Shown in pieces: positions 45,903 through 55,371 of a stretch of 64,000 nt of DNA; position 1 is the first letter of the stretch, and every line of letters begins with the position of its first letter. The DNA lies in contig CAWGPF010000003.1 in assembly GCA_963824395.1 (NCBI GenBank), positions 124,001-188,000 on the forward strand, written 5' to 3'. The notes below the pieces were generated by a model. The model saw nothing but the letters and a program-made list of their open reading frames with translations. It made no database searches and had not been told where the DNA came from. The position numbers and the translations under genes are program-made. Source of the DNA: 13-2-20CM-66-19 sp963824395 (GTDB lineage: Bacteria > Pseudomonadota > Gammaproteobacteria > Steroidobacterales > Steroidobacteraceae).

Positions 45903-46196
45903 ATGAATCGTAACAGCCTCCTCTTGGGAATCATCGCGACCACGCTGGCCATGGGGGCCGCGGCGCAGACGACGCCCTCGAGCAGTTCATCGTCCTCCAC
46001 GCCACCCGCGAACAGCAGCACAGCTCACAACTCGTCATCGCAGCGGATGCCGCGTAACGGCGCTGCGGATCAGTCGCGGGGTGCCAAGGAGCAGCAGTCG
46101 CAGAAGCAGCCGTGCAAGGGCAATGACCACTCGAACGTCAACTGCAAGGAGACGCAGGGCAGCAACCCTAACGACACCAGCACCAACCCGAAGTAG
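45903..46196 (+). CDS. Small secreted low-complexity protein
   Basis: A 97-aa protein with a signal peptide (MNRNSLLLGIIATTLAMGAAAQ) followed by a Ser/Thr/Asn/Gln-rich tail with a single pair of cysteines in QKQPCKGNDHSNVNCKE. An AAAGGGAA-type ribosome-binding region precedes the ATG at 45903. No family recognised; composition suggests a disordered periplasmic or secreted protein. Confidence 0.6.
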   Translation: MNRNSLLLGIIATTLAMGAAAQTTPSSSSSSSTPPANSSTAHNSSSQRMPRNGAADQSRGAKEQQSQKQPCKGNDHSNVNCKETQGSNPNDTSTNPK

Positions 46197-46300
46197 CTTT
46201 CACGGGCGGCGCCTGAAGCGCGCGTGGCCAGAAGGCCGCGCGCGGCTCTTGGGTGATGAACGCAGCCACCCACCAAGCGCGCGGCTGAGCACAAGGACTC

Positions 46301-47338
46301 TCAGCTGCGCGCCGGTACCTGGGCCACGCACACCCGGTTGCGCCCGGAACGCTTGGCTTCGTACAACGCGCCATCGGCGCGCTCCATCGCGGCCTCGAGG
46401 GTGTCGCCCGCGGCTGCGATCGCGACGCCCGCCGAGACGGTGATGGCGCCGACGAGCTTGCCCGCGGTCGGCGTGCGGATCTGGCCCTGGGCGATCGCCG
46501 CGCGAATCTGCTCCGCCACTGCGAGGGCGCCCGCCGGTGTCGACTGCAGCAGCAGGACCGCGAATTCCTCGCCGCCGAAGCGTGCCACGATGTCCCGGCC
46601 CTTGATGTTCGCCTGCAGCACCTGGGCCACCGCGCGCAGCACCTTGTCACCGAGCAGGTGACCATAGGTGTCGTTGACCTGTTTGAAGTGATCGATGTCG
46701 ATGACGAGGAGGGCGGCGCCCTCAAGCCCGGCACTGGCGTCGGCCATCACCTGGGCGACCGCGCGCTCGAAGGCGCGCCGGTTCTTCAGGCCGGTGAGCG
46801 GATCAAGCAGCGCTTCAGACTGGGCGCGCTCGAGTGCATTGCGCAGCTCTCCGACCTCTTGCGCCCGCAGGTCGAGCTTCTCCACCACCGCCTGGGTAAT
46901 CACCTGCATGCGCTGGCTCTCCGACAAGAGCTCGGAGACGACTGAATGCACGCTCTCGAGACTGACGGAAGACTGCAGGCGGTGCTGCGTCTTTTCAAGG
47001 GAGCGCTCGAACTGCCCGGTGTGATCACTCGCCTGCGCGGTGATCTGGAAAGCCTCCTCGAGGAGGCCGCGCAGTCGTTGCTGCAGGTGCTCGAGCATCT
47101 GCATGTCGCGGGCAATGATGTGGCGGGCGTAAAGGTCGTAGGTCTCATCGTCGCTGAGTGGCTGGTTGGCCTCCAGGCGCGGCGCGAGCACCTGGCTGAG
47201 CGCGGGGTTGATCCCGGCGACGTGCTCATACCAGAGCGTAAAGCTGACCGGGTGAAAGCCCGCTTGCTGCTGGGCCATCAGTGGCAGCGTCAGGCGCAGC
47301 AGCTCGGCACTTTTTTCACGCGGTTCGTCGTAGCGCAT
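46301..47338 (-). CDS. Diguanylate cyclase with uncharacterised N-terminal sensor region
   Basis: A 345-aa cytoplasmic protein. The N-terminal half (about residues 1-165) is helical and coiled-coil rich, with no membrane segment. The C-terminal GGDEF domain (about 175-340) has LDPLTGLKNRRAF, the FKQVNDTYGHLLGD metal and substrate region, and the active-site signature GGEEF. No clear RxxD inhibitory site immediately precedes it (DIVARFGGEEF). It would make c-di-GMP; the signal is unknown. Confidence 0.9.
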   Translation of the reverse strand: MRYDEPREKSAELLRLTLPLMAQQQAGFHPVSFTLWYEHVAGINPALSQVLAPRLEANQPLSDDETYDLYARHIIARDMQMLEHLQQRLRGLLEEAFQITAQASDHTGQFERSLEKTQHRLQSSVSLESVHSVVSELLSESQRMQVITQAVVEKLDLRAQEVGELRNALERAQSEALLDPLTGLKNRRAFERAVAQVMADASAGLEGAALLVIDIDHFKQVNDTYGHLLGDKVLRAVAQVLQANIKGRDIVARFGGEEFAVLLLQSTPAGALAVAEQIRAAIAQGQIRTPTAGKLVGAITVSAGVAIAAAGDTLEAAMERADGALYEAKRSGRNRVCVAQVPARS

Positions 47339-47506
47339 GGATTCAGCTCCGCTCGGCGGCTTTCGAATTCTTCCGGACCGACCGACCGGCCGTGCCGCGC
47401 ACAGCCCGCCGCAGGCGGTCCGTGATCAGCCCCCTCTCAACCGGTCGAAGAATGGCACAAGCTATGCTATGCCTTCCGGCCATCAATTTCCTACCAACAT
47501 CACCCA

Positions 47507-48221
47507 CTAACCCCGGTCCTCGCGTCGCGCGCCATACCAGATCTCGAGTCCCTTGCGGCGGCCCATGGACCTGCGCCCGCCCCACGCGAGTCGCAGCAGG
47601 CTGCCGAGCACCTCCCGCCCCGAGTGGGTACGTAGCTTCCTGCCAGAGGTCAGGGCGTGCTGCGCCAGGATCACAAAGCGGCCCTGTTGCCGCAGCGCCC
47701 GGCTGAGGAGGACCTCTTCAGCGGCGAAGAGCGTCTCGTCGAACCCCCCGACCCGCTCAAATGCCTCGCGAGTGCAGAACACAAAGCACCCGGCGGCGAG
47801 CTTTAAGCCGCGGTAAACCGGCACTAAGGCGCCGATCAGAATGCGCGCATAAAGGGGCAGGCGCCCCTCGAAGCGCACGTCGCAGCCACCGCCTACCACG
47901 CCTGCCTGCAGTGCGCAGAGTGCAGCGTCGACCAGCTCGCGGCTCACCAGGGTGTCTGCGTCCACGAAAACAAGCCACCCGCCACGGGCGGCACGGGCAC
48001 CGGCGTTACGCGCCGCGGCGATATGCCGGCAGTTGACCTGAATGACCCGGGCGCCGGCTGCGGCGGCGACCGCGGCAGTGGCATCGGTCGACGCATCGTC
48101 TACTACGATGACCTCGACCGACTCTTGAATGCTGGCGCGTGGCCGCGGCTATGGCCACCAGTGACCGCCCGAGCGTGCGCTCTTCGTTGAACGCAGGGAT
48201 GATGAACGAGATATCGATCAT
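47507..48221 (-). pseudogene. GT2-family glycosyltransferase interrupted by a +1 frameshift
   Basis: The N-terminus reads MIDISFIIPAFNEERTLGRSLVAI and then leaves frame near 48131-48135. In the other frame it continues IQESVEVIVVDDASTD, AARNAGARAARGGWLVFVDADTLV, and VGGFDETLFAAEEVLLSRALR. Removing one base (a C of the coding-strand CC, forward about 48134-48135) restores a continuous GT-A-fold glycosyltransferase of about 238 aa with the VDADT metal motif. It is either an inactivated gene or a sequence error. Confidence 0.75.
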
Positions 48222-48403
48222 CCCGGGCGCAGGGGAACTCAATCAAATCTCCGGGGCGGCCAAGATGTCATGTCGAAGTGATAATGCCGCCTCGGGCGGT
48301 GCGTTACAATCAAGTGCGCAGCCTGATAAGAAAACCACCGAAGTCGGCGGGCGGCGGTAAAGCTGCGACCCCACGGGCCGCCTCCAAACCAAAGGTAAAC
48401 GAG

Positions 48404-49516
48404 ATGAAATCAAGACCCATATCCGGGGCGCTGGCGCTCACCCTGATCGCCGTGTTGTGCGGGATCAGCGAGTCCTTCGCCTGCACCGGAATTACCCTGA
48501 AGGCCGCCGACAATGCCGTGGTGTATGGCCGCACCATGGAGTGGGGGTCGTTCGACCTGCATTCACGCCTGGTGGTCGTGCCTCGCGGCTACAGGTACAG
48601 CGGCCACACGCCGGATGGCAAACCCGGCCTGTCCTGGCAAACCCGGTACGGGGTGGCCGGCATCGACGCCGTCGGCAAGGACATGATCGTGGACGGGATG
48701 AACGAGAAGGGGCTGACGCTCGGGCTCTTCTACCATCCCGGCTTCGCCGAGTACGAGACCTACAAGGTCGCCGATGCGGCCCGCTCCATGGGTCCGACCG
48801 ACCTTGGGCAGTATCTGCTGTCGACCTGCGCCACGGTGGCCGAGGTGCGCGTGGCGATGGCTACCATTCACGTGGTTGCGGTGGTGGAGCCTGCCCTGGG
48901 GATCACCCCGCCGGTCCACCTGCTCGTCACCGAGGCGAGCGGCAAGGCAATCGTCATCGAGTTCACCAACGGCGCGCAGAAGATCTTCGACGCGCCGCTC
49001 GGGGTGATCACCAACTCCCCGAACTACGACTGGCATGAGACCAACCTGCGCAATTACATCAACCTCTCGCCGGTCGCCCTCCCGGGCAAGCCGATTGGCG
49101 AGCTCAACTTCAAGCCCCTCGGCGGGGGCAGCGGCATGATCGGCCTGCCGGGGGACTTCACGCCGCCTTCGCGCTTCGTGCGTGCGGTGGCATTCACCCA
49201 GACGGCGCGCCCCACCAAGACGGGAGATGAAACCATCTACGAGCTGTTTCGTATCCTCGACAACTTCAACGTACCCCTCGGTGCCTCCGAAGGGATCGAG
49301 GAAGAGAAGACCTCCGGGATGCGCAGCTCCACGCTGTGGACTTCCGGATACGACACCAGGAACCTCGTGATGTACTACCACACACAGAACAACCGCCGGG
49401 TGCGCCGGGTTGAACTGCGCAAGATCGACTTCGCCGCCCCGGCCGAGCCGCGGCGCCTGCCACTCGATAGGGACCGGAGTCAGGACTACGCGGACGTCAC
49501 GCCGCAGCAGCCCTGA
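48404..49516 (+). CDS. Choloylglycine/penicillin-V-acylase-like Ntn hydrolase 1
   Basis: A 370-aa secreted Ntn hydrolase of the linear-amide C-N hydrolase family. The signal peptide ends at SESFA and the next residue is Cys27 (CTGITLKA), the expected nucleophile after processing. GMNEKGLTLG and VITNSPNY match substrate-pocket elements of the family. ATG 48404 gives a proper signal peptide. Such enzymes cleave penicillin V, bile-salt conjugates or acyl-homoserine lactones; which applies here is unknown. A related gene lies at 50614. Confidence 0.83.
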   Translation: MKSRPISGALALTLIAVLCGISESFACTGITLKAADNAVVYGRTMEWGSFDLHSRLVVVPRGYRYSGHTPDGKPGLSWQTRYGVAGIDAVGKDMIVDGMNEKGLTLGLFYHPGFAEYETYKVADAARSMGPTDLGQYLLSTCATVAEVRVAMATIHVVAVVEPALGITPPVHLLVTEASGKAIVIEFTNGAQKIFDAPLGVITNSPNYDWHETNLRNYINLSPVALPGKPIGELNFKPLGGGSGMIGLPGDFTPPSRFVRAVAFTQTARPTKTGDETIYELFRILDNFNVPLGASEGIEEEKTSGMRSSTLWTSGYDTRNLVMYYHTQNNRRVRRVELRKIDFAAPAEPRRLPLDRDRSQDYADVTPQQP

Positions 49517-49600
49517 GCTGCCGCCGTGGGTCAGCTGAGGTGGTACCTGCCCCTTTGCTCGGATACTGTGGGACTACTGCATCCAGCGAAGGGCCTGGGG

Positions 49601-50525
49601 ATGTTTCGACGCTCGTGGCTGGCATCGCTGACGCTGTGCGCGGCGACCGTCGGGGGCGCCAGCGCATCGGCCGGCAGCACGGCAGCGGTGGCTGCGGCTG
49701 CCCGCGGATTGTCCGAAGTGTGGGGAGTGGACCGAGAGCCAGAAGCCCTTCCGGGTATATGGCAACACCTACTACGTCGGCACGCACGCCCTGAGCTCGA
49801 TCCTGATCACCTCCGGCACCGGGCACGTGCTGATCGATGGCGCCGTGGCGGAGGCGGTGCCGCAGCTCATCGCTAACATCCGGGCGCTGGGCTTCAGGGT
49901 CGAGGACATCCGGCTCATTCTCAATTCGCACGATCATTTCGATCACGCGGGCGGGCTCGCCGCGCTGCAACGCCTCAGTTCCGCGCAGGTCGCCGCGAGC
50001 GCCCCGAGCGCTCGCGTACTGCTGCAGGGACACTCGGATCCCGATGACCCGCAGTATGGGAGTCTGCCGCGCGGCCCGGAGCCGCTCGCGCACGTCCGGG
50101 TGATCCGGGACGGGGAGACGTTATCGGTTGGACCGCTGCGGCTGACCGCGCACCTCACCCCGGGACACACGCCCGGCGGCACCAGCTGGAGCTGGACGTC
50201 CTGCGAGGCGACGCGCTGTCTTCACATGGTCTATGCCGACAGCCTGAGTGCGGTGTCGGCCCCGGGGTTCAAGTTCTCCGCCAGCGCAAGCTACCCCGCC
50301 GTGATGCGGGACTTCCAGACAAGCTTCGACACCCTCAGCGCGCTCCCCTGCGACATTCTTCTGACCCCGCACCCGGAAGTCTCGGATACCTTCGCGCGCC
50401 TCGAGCGGCGCGAGAGCGGCTCGGCCCCGGATGCCTTCATTGAGGCGGGCGCGTGTCGGACGTATGCGCTGCACGCGCGCGCTGATCTGCACAAGCGCGT
50501 CGCCGAGGAACAGTCGGCGCGCTGA
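49601..50525 (+). pseudogene. Subclass B3-like metallo-beta-lactamase interrupted by a +1 frameshift
   Basis: The signal peptide starts at 49601 (MFRRSWLASLTLCAATVG). The mature enzyme lies in another frame from about 49705: DCPKCGEWTESQKPFRVYGN, TYYVGTHALSSILITSGTGH, then NSHDHFDHAGG (the HxHxDH zinc motif) and HLTPGHTPGG. Removing one C of a CCC at 49701-49703 fuses them into about 307 aa. B3 enzymes hydrolyse beta-lactams; the shift either inactivates export or is a sequencing error. It is placed between two penicillin-V-acylase-like genes. Confidence 0.78.
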
Positions 50526-50613
50526 GGCTGTCGCCCATGCAAGGAGGAACGGCTTGATGGCTTCTGCAAGGCACCACGAGCAGAATGCACATCCACTCTA
50601 GGGGAACTGCCTA

Positions 50614-51672
50614 ATGACTTGCTTATCGAGACCTTTGCGCAATGCCTTGCTGCTGGGCGCAGCGCTCGCCTGCCTGGGTGCCCTGCGGTACGCCGAAGCG
50701 TGCACGCGGATCCTGTGGAACAACAACAAGCTTGCCGTGGTGGTGTCTCGCACCATGGACTGGCCCGAGTCCACAGAACCTGTCCTCACGATATTCCCGC
50801 GCGGCGTCAAGCACGACGGAGGCCGGCTCGGGGGTGCGGTGGTGGTGCCGGTCAATCCGGCCGTCTGGACGTCCAGGTACGGCAGCGTGGTGACCACCGT
50901 CTACGGCATCGGCACCGCAGACGGACTGAACGAGCGCGGCCTCGCCGCGCACCTGCTGTTCCTGACTGCCACTGACTTTGGTCCCAGGGACAGCGCCCGG
51001 CCGGGCCTGCAGGCCGGCCTTTGGGCCCAGTACGCGCTCGACAACGCAGCTACCGTGACTGAGGCGCTCGCGGTACTGCAGAAGGTCCAGCTCGTGATGG
51101 TCGAGGCGCACGGCCGCCAGGCCACGGTGCACCTGGCGCTGGAGGATGCCAGCGGTGACTCGGCGATCATCGAGATCATCCACGGCACGAGCGTGATCCA
51201 TCACGGCAGGCAGTACCGCGTGATGACGAACGATCCGGTCTACGAGCAGCAGCTGGCACTGCTCGCCAAGCAGGACTACCGCAACCCCAGCAGCACGCTC
51301 ACGATCCCCGGCAACGTCAACCCCGTGGATCGCTTCCAGCGCGCCAGCTATTACGTCGCGCTGCTGCCTGAGCCGGGGAACGAGCGCGAAGCGGTCGCCG
51401 GCGTGCTCGCGATCGCGCGCAACGTCTCGGTGCCCTTCGGCGCCCCCTATAAGGACTTCGGCATCTACAACACCGAGTACCGCACGGTCTGTAACCTGAC
51501 CAACAAGACCTATTACTTCGAGCTCACCACCAGCCCGAACGTGGTGTGGGTGGATCTGGCGCGCGAGAACCTGACCGCCGGGGCCCCGGTGATGCAGCTC
51601 AACCCGGACAACGTCGCGCTCTCGGGCAACGTCACGGCGGATTTTCACGCCGCCAGCAAGGCGCCGTTCTGA
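50614..51672 (+). CDS. Choloylglycine/penicillin-V-acylase-like Ntn hydrolase 2
   Basis: A 352-aa paralogue of the enzyme at 48404. After a signal peptide (ending LRYAEA) comes Cys30 in CTRILWNNN, the nucleophile, then SRTMDWPES, DGLNERGLAAHLL, and MTNDPVYEQQL near the pocket. It is about as long as the family norm. It probably acts in the periplasm or outside; substrate unknown. The next gene begins 6 bases after its stop, suggesting co-transcription. Confidence 0.84.
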   Translation: MTCLSRPLRNALLLGAALACLGALRYAEACTRILWNNNKLAVVVSRTMDWPESTEPVLTIFPRGVKHDGGRLGGAVVVPVNPAVWTSRYGSVVTTVYGIGTADGLNERGLAAHLLFLTATDFGPRDSARPGLQAGLWAQYALDNAATVTEALAVLQKVQLVMVEAHGRQATVHLALEDASGDSAIIEIIHGTSVIHHGRQYRVMTNDPVYEQQLALLAKQDYRNPSSTLTIPGNVNPVDRFQRASYYVALLPEPGNEREAVAGVLAIARNVSVPFGAPYKDFGIYNTEYRTVCNLTNKTYYFELTTSPNVVWVDLARENLTAGAPVMQLNPDNVALSGNVTADFHAASKAPF

Positions 51673-51677
51673 CTGCA

Positions 51678-52412
51678 GTGCGCGGCCGGTGCCTGCACAG
51701 ACTCTGGGGACATGCGGCCGCCGTGGTGCTGGCAGCGGGTGCATCTGCAGCGCTCGCTCAATCCCGCCCCACCGTCATCGAGCTCTTCACGTCTGAGGGT
51801 TGCAGCTCATGCCCCCCGGCGGATGCCTATCTCGGCAGGCTCAGCACCCGCAAGGATGTGGTGGCGCTCGCTTTTCACGTCGACTACTGGAACTCAGCCG
51901 CATGGGCTGACCGCTTTTCCCTGCCCGTATCGAGCGCGCGCCAGGACCGCTACGTGCGCAACCTCGGGAAGTCCGCCGAGTACACCCCGCAGTTCATCAT
52001 CGACGGGCGCACGGAACTGCTCGGCACGCACGCCGAGCTCAGCGAGCAGGCGCTGGCGGATCCCAAGCCCGGCGTGCCGATCGTACTAGCCGAGCACGAC
52101 GGCGTTCTGCGCATCGAGGTGGACGCCGCCCCCGGGCACAGCGGCGGGTGCGACGTCGCCCTGGTGAGTTACCTGGCGCACGCGAGCTCGATGGTCGCGG
52201 GCGGGGAGAACGGCGGCCGCAGGCTTGAGGATTTCAACGTCGTGCGCTCCCTGCGCGTGTTGGGAAGCTGGCGCGGCGCGGCCGAGCACCTCGACGTGCC
52301 CGTGGGTTCAGTGCCCGCTGACGCGACGGCAGTGGCGGTACTCCTGCAGGCCGCCGGGCAGGGCCCCATTCTCGGTGCCGCCAGTCACGTGCTGCAGCGG
52401 GGCGCACCGTGA
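51678..52412 (+). CDS. DUF1223-type secreted thioredoxin-fold protein
   Basis: A 244-aa protein that begins at GTG 51678 with a signal peptide (cleavage near ALAQ) and continues IELFTSEGCSSCPPADAYLG, a CxxC pair at the head of a thioredoxin-like fold, as in DUF1223 proteins. Further conserved parts are AFHVDYWNSAAWADRFS and YTPQFIIDG. The role is uncharacterised; a periplasmic redox function is plausible. It overlaps the next gene's frame by four bases. Confidence 0.82.
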   Translation: MRGRCLHRLWGHAAAVVLAAGASAALAQSRPTVIELFTSEGCSSCPPADAYLGRLSTRKDVVALAFHVDYWNSAAWADRFSLPVSSARQDRYVRNLGKSAEYTPQFIIDGRTELLGTHAELSEQALADPKPGVPIVLAEHDGVLRIEVDAAPGHSGGCDVALVSYLAHASSMVAGGENGGRRLEDFNVVRSLRVLGSWRGAAEHLDVPVGSVPADATAVAVLLQAAGQGPILGAASHVLQRGAP

Positions 52413-52516
52413 AGCGCGGTGCCGCGCGCGCCCGCCTGGACCTAGGGCGGCAACTACCTGCGATTCAGGCCCCGTCTTACACCCCGCTCGAGGCGCGAGC
52501 GCTGACAATCGCGCTC

Positions 52517-54049
52517 ATGCCAAGCCTGCCACGCGCCATCGTGCCCCTCATCCTCATCCTCACCCTGGCAAGCTGCGGTGGCAGCAGCAGTGACGGGGGA
52601 CCCACCCCGGCGCCGCCCGCCACGCCGCAGCGCGGCCAGCTCATCGACAATCCGCCGCAGAAGGTCGCGACGTACTCCCCGGCGCAGCTGCTGGCGCTGT
52701 TGGGGGGCACCGATCTTGGCAAGACGTTCCTGCAGCTGTCGTACACCCCCGAGTGCACCGTCACCGTCTACCACCTGACCTACGATACCGTCGACCCGCA
52801 GGGTACCGTCACGCCCGCCTCGGGCGCGCTGATGGTTCCGAGTGGCGGTGGCGCCGGCTGCACCGGCTCGCTGCCGCTCGTGGTTTACGCCCACGGCACG
52901 ACCACCGACCGCACTTTCGACATCAGTCAGCTCGACGCTGCGAACAACGCCGAGGGGCTGCTGCTCGCGGCCGTGTTCGCCGCCGAGGGCTACATCGTCG
53001 TGGCCCCGAACTACCTCGGCTACGACACCTCGACCCTGGGCTACCACCCCTACCTGATCGCCGATCAGCAGTCGAAGGACATGATCGACTCCCTGACCGC
53101 CGCGCGCACGGCGCTGCCGACCGCAGACGCCCCGGGCAGCACCTATGGGGCGCGGCTGTTCGTGACCGGCTACTCCGAAGGGGGTTATGTCGCGATGGCG
53201 ACGCAGCGCGCCATGCAAAGCAGCGGCATCAGCGTCACCGCAGCCGCGCCCATGTCTGGCCCGTATGCGCTCGCAGCCTTCGGCGATGCGATTTTCGAGG
53301 GCGAAGTCAGCGACGGTGCGCCCGAGAATCTTAACCTCGTCGTCACGGCCTATCAGAAGGCCTACGGCGACCTGTACTCCGAGCCGGCCGATCTCTTCGC
53401 GGCCGCCTACGCAACCACCGCCCCGGGACTCCTGCCGAGTTCGACGCCCGTGAGTGAGCTTGTGAGTGAGGGGAAATTTCCCCCGGCGCTCTTCAGCAGC
53501 ACTGCGCCCGCACCCGCATACGCCATCTACACGCCCGCCACCACGCCCGCGACGCTGGCGAGCGTGTTCGCGGCCGGCTTTGGCAGCGCTTACCTGATCA
53601 ACAACAGCTACCGCGGCGCCTATCTCGCCGATGCGCTCGCCGCCCCCGACGGCGGCTTTCCCGCGGTGACGAACGGTCTGCCGGCGGCGAGCCCGACCCA
53701 CGCGCTGCGCGTGCACCTGAAGGCCAACGACTTGAGAGACTGGACGCCCACGGCGCCGACCCTGCTGTGCGGGGGCGACTCGGATCCGACGGTGTTCTTT
53801 TTCAACACGACCCTGATGCAGGGCTACTGGTCAGCCCACCCCCCGGTGACGGCTCCGCTCGTCCTGGATGTCGATTCGGTGCCCGCTGCGGATGACCCGT
53901 ACGCGAGCCTGAAGAGCGCCTTCGCCGTGGCGAAGGCCGCCGTGGAAGCTACGGGCGGGGAGTCAGCGGTGCTTGCGGATTACCACGCGACGCTCGTGCC
54001 GCCGTTCTGCCTGAGCGCCGTGAAGTCCTTCTTCGACACGGCCGGCTAG
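52517..54049 (+). CDS. Secreted alpha/beta-hydrolase lipoprotein
   Basis: A 510-aa protein with a lipoprotein signal (lipobox LASC, residues about 16-19) followed by Gly/Ser/Pro-rich linker, then an alpha/beta hydrolase with YAHGTT, a nucleophile elbow GYSEGG, and a late DYHATLVPPF (candidate His). It resembles secretory-lipase-like esterases. I chose ATG 52517, which gives a proper lipoprotein signal; a GTG at 52409 overlapping the upstream stop is possible but would add an unrelated 36-residue tail. Confidence 0.78.
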   Translation: MPSLPRAIVPLILILTLASCGGSSSDGGPTPAPPATPQRGQLIDNPPQKVATYSPAQLLALLGGTDLGKTFLQLSYTPECTVTVYHLTYDTVDPQGTVTPASGALMVPSGGGAGCTGSLPLVVYAHGTTTDRTFDISQLDAANNAEGLLLAAVFAAEGYIVVAPNYLGYDTSTLGYHPYLIADQQSKDMIDSLTAARTALPTADAPGSTYGARLFVTGYSEGGYVAMATQRAMQSSGISVTAAAPMSGPYALAAFGDAIFEGEVSDGAPENLNLVVTAYQKAYGDLYSEPADLFAAAYATTAPGLLPSSTPVSELVSEGKFPPALFSSTAPAPAYAIYTPATTPATLASVFAAGFGSAYLINNSYRGAYLADALAAPDGGFPAVTNGLPAASPTHALRVHLKANDLRDWTPTAPTLLCGGDSDPTVFFFNTTLMQGYWSAHPPVTAPLVLDVDSVPAADDPYASLKSAFAVAKAAVEATGGESAVLADYHATLVPPFCLSAVKSFFDTAG

Positions 54050-54078
54050 CGACAGCCTGCCGCGCGCGCAGGGCGCTG

Positions 54079-54603
54079 CTAGCTCGTGCCGGTGGCGCGC
54101 GCGGCGCGCACCGGCAGCCGCCAGTTCGGGCGCACGAAGTGACAGGTATAGCCGTCCGGGATGCGCTCAAGATAATCCTGATGTTCCGGCTCGGCCTCCC
54201 AGAAATCCCCGGCCGGCGCAAGCTCAGTCACCACCTTCCCCGGCCACAATCCCGAGGCCTCGACGTCCGCGATCGTGTCCTCGGCCACGCGCTTCTGCTC
54301 CGGGCTCGTGTAGAAGATCGCCGAGCGGTAGCTCAGGCCCCGGTCATTCCCCTGCCGGTTGAGGGTGGTGGGGTCGTGGATCTGGAAGAAGAACTCGAGC
54401 AGCCGGCGGTAGCTGATGACCTTCGGGTCGAAGATGATCTCGATGGCTTCCGCATGCGTGCCGTGATTTCTGTAGGTCGCGTTCGGGACGTCTCCGCCCG
54501 AGTAGCCGACCCGGGTCGAGATCACCCCCTCGTAGCGGCGCAGCAGGTCCTGCATGCCCCAAAAGCAGCCACCGGCGAGGATCGCGCGTTCAGTCGCAGC
54601 CAT
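54079..54603 (-). CDS. msrA: Peptide-methionine (S)-S-oxide reductase MsrA
   Basis: A 174-aa repair enzyme reducing the S-epimer of methionine sulfoxide. The catalytic motif GGCFWG is at residues 11-16, followed by VGYSGG and EAIEIIFDP; the C-terminal HQDYLER region is typical. The recycling cysteine near the end (TCHFVRP) is present. It is preceded, in the same direction, by the DksA-like gene. Confidence 0.96.
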   Translation of the reverse strand: MAATERAILAGGCFWGMQDLLRRYEGVISTRVGYSGGDVPNATYRNHGTHAEAIEIIFDPKVISYRRLLEFFFQIHDPTTLNRQGNDRGLSYRSAIFYTSPEQKRVAEDTIADVEASGLWPGKVVTELAPAGDFWEAEPEHQDYLERIPDGYTCHFVRPNWRLPVRAARATGTS

Positions 54604-54633
54604 AGGTTCACTCCTTCCCTTTAGGGCAGCGGG

Positions 54634-55008
54634 TCAGCGTCGCGCGGGGCGCGACTTTTGTTCCTCGAGCGTATCGCGCGCTTCCGGGTAGGCCTCGAGC
54701 CGCTCGATCGGGATCGGTACCCCGCTGGACTCGGAGACGCCGTAGGTCCCGGCGGCGATTTTCTGCAGCGCGCGCTCGATGTCCGCCAGCCGCGTGTCGG
54801 CGAACGCGGCGAGGTTACCCTCGAGCTCGAGCGTTGCCAGTCGCTGGGCGTCGTCTTCGGCCTCGTGGGCCTGCACCTGCACTTCGGCGTTGGCGCCGGC
54901 TTCCTCGCGCGTCTCGCCCTGACGTGCGCTCAGGATCTGCGTGCGCAGCGCCTTGAGCTTGTTCTTCTGCTTCTCGAGAAAGGCCTCATCCAGGCGCGCC
55001 TGCTTCAC
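54634..55008 (-). CDS. DksA/TraR-like protein lacking zinc-finger cysteines
   Basis: A 124-aa protein with a long N-terminal coiled coil (LDEAFLEKQKNKLKALRTQIL) and a C-terminal part like DksA/TraR (YGVSESSGVPIPIERLEAYPEARDT). All four zinc-finger cysteines are absent, so it is a cysteine-free DksA-type protein. Such proteins can still bind the RNA polymerase secondary channel; the effect here is unknown. It lies 30 bases before msrA and may share its transcript. Confidence 0.8.
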   Translation of the reverse strand: MKQARLDEAFLEKQKNKLKALRTQILSARQGETREEAGANAEVQVQAHEAEDDAQRLATLELEGNLAAFADTRLADIERALQKIAAGTYGVSESSGVPIPIERLEAYPEARDTLEEQKSRPARR

Positions 55009-55371
55009 TTCGGGATCCTTCGGGCAAAGGGGAAGTGGATGTTACACCCGGCAGTGGCGGTAGCCGAGCCGCCGCGCGCGAGGCGTCACGCGACGGTCAT
55101 CCGCAGTGGGCATCGGGGCAGGTAAGCTGCGGATCCGCCTCGGATATACTGGGCGCAAGGCGCGCAGGCCCAGGGAGGGTGCGTCGTTGTCAGCTGTCCG
55201 GATCATGGCGTCGCATGCGTATAAGTCGGCTGTCGTTCGCCCAAGCCTAAGCTTTGTGCCAGACGCAAGGCGTGGGATCGCGGCGGACGCAAGGGACAGG
55301 AGGGCCGGCACGGGGTTTATGCTGACTCGGGGGCGGTACGGTTCACAGGGTCTGGCACCCAGGGTGCTGCG
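55009..55371. other. Intergenic stretch without a supported gene
   Basis: About 360 bases between the DksA-like gene and the divergent acyltransferase. Short frames on both strands show no domain or convincing ribosome-binding site. It presumably holds both divergent promoters. Confidence 0.45.

Noticed and set aside
50623..51744. Long minus-strand frame opposite the second Ntn hydrolase
   Set aside because: No ribosome-binding site or domain; codon pattern mirrors the plus-strand gene that has a signal peptide and catalytic Cys.
52454..53716. 420-codon minus-strand frame opposite the alpha/beta-hydrolase
   Set aside because: Arg/Gly-rich shadow frame; the plus strand has a lipobox and GYSEGG motif.
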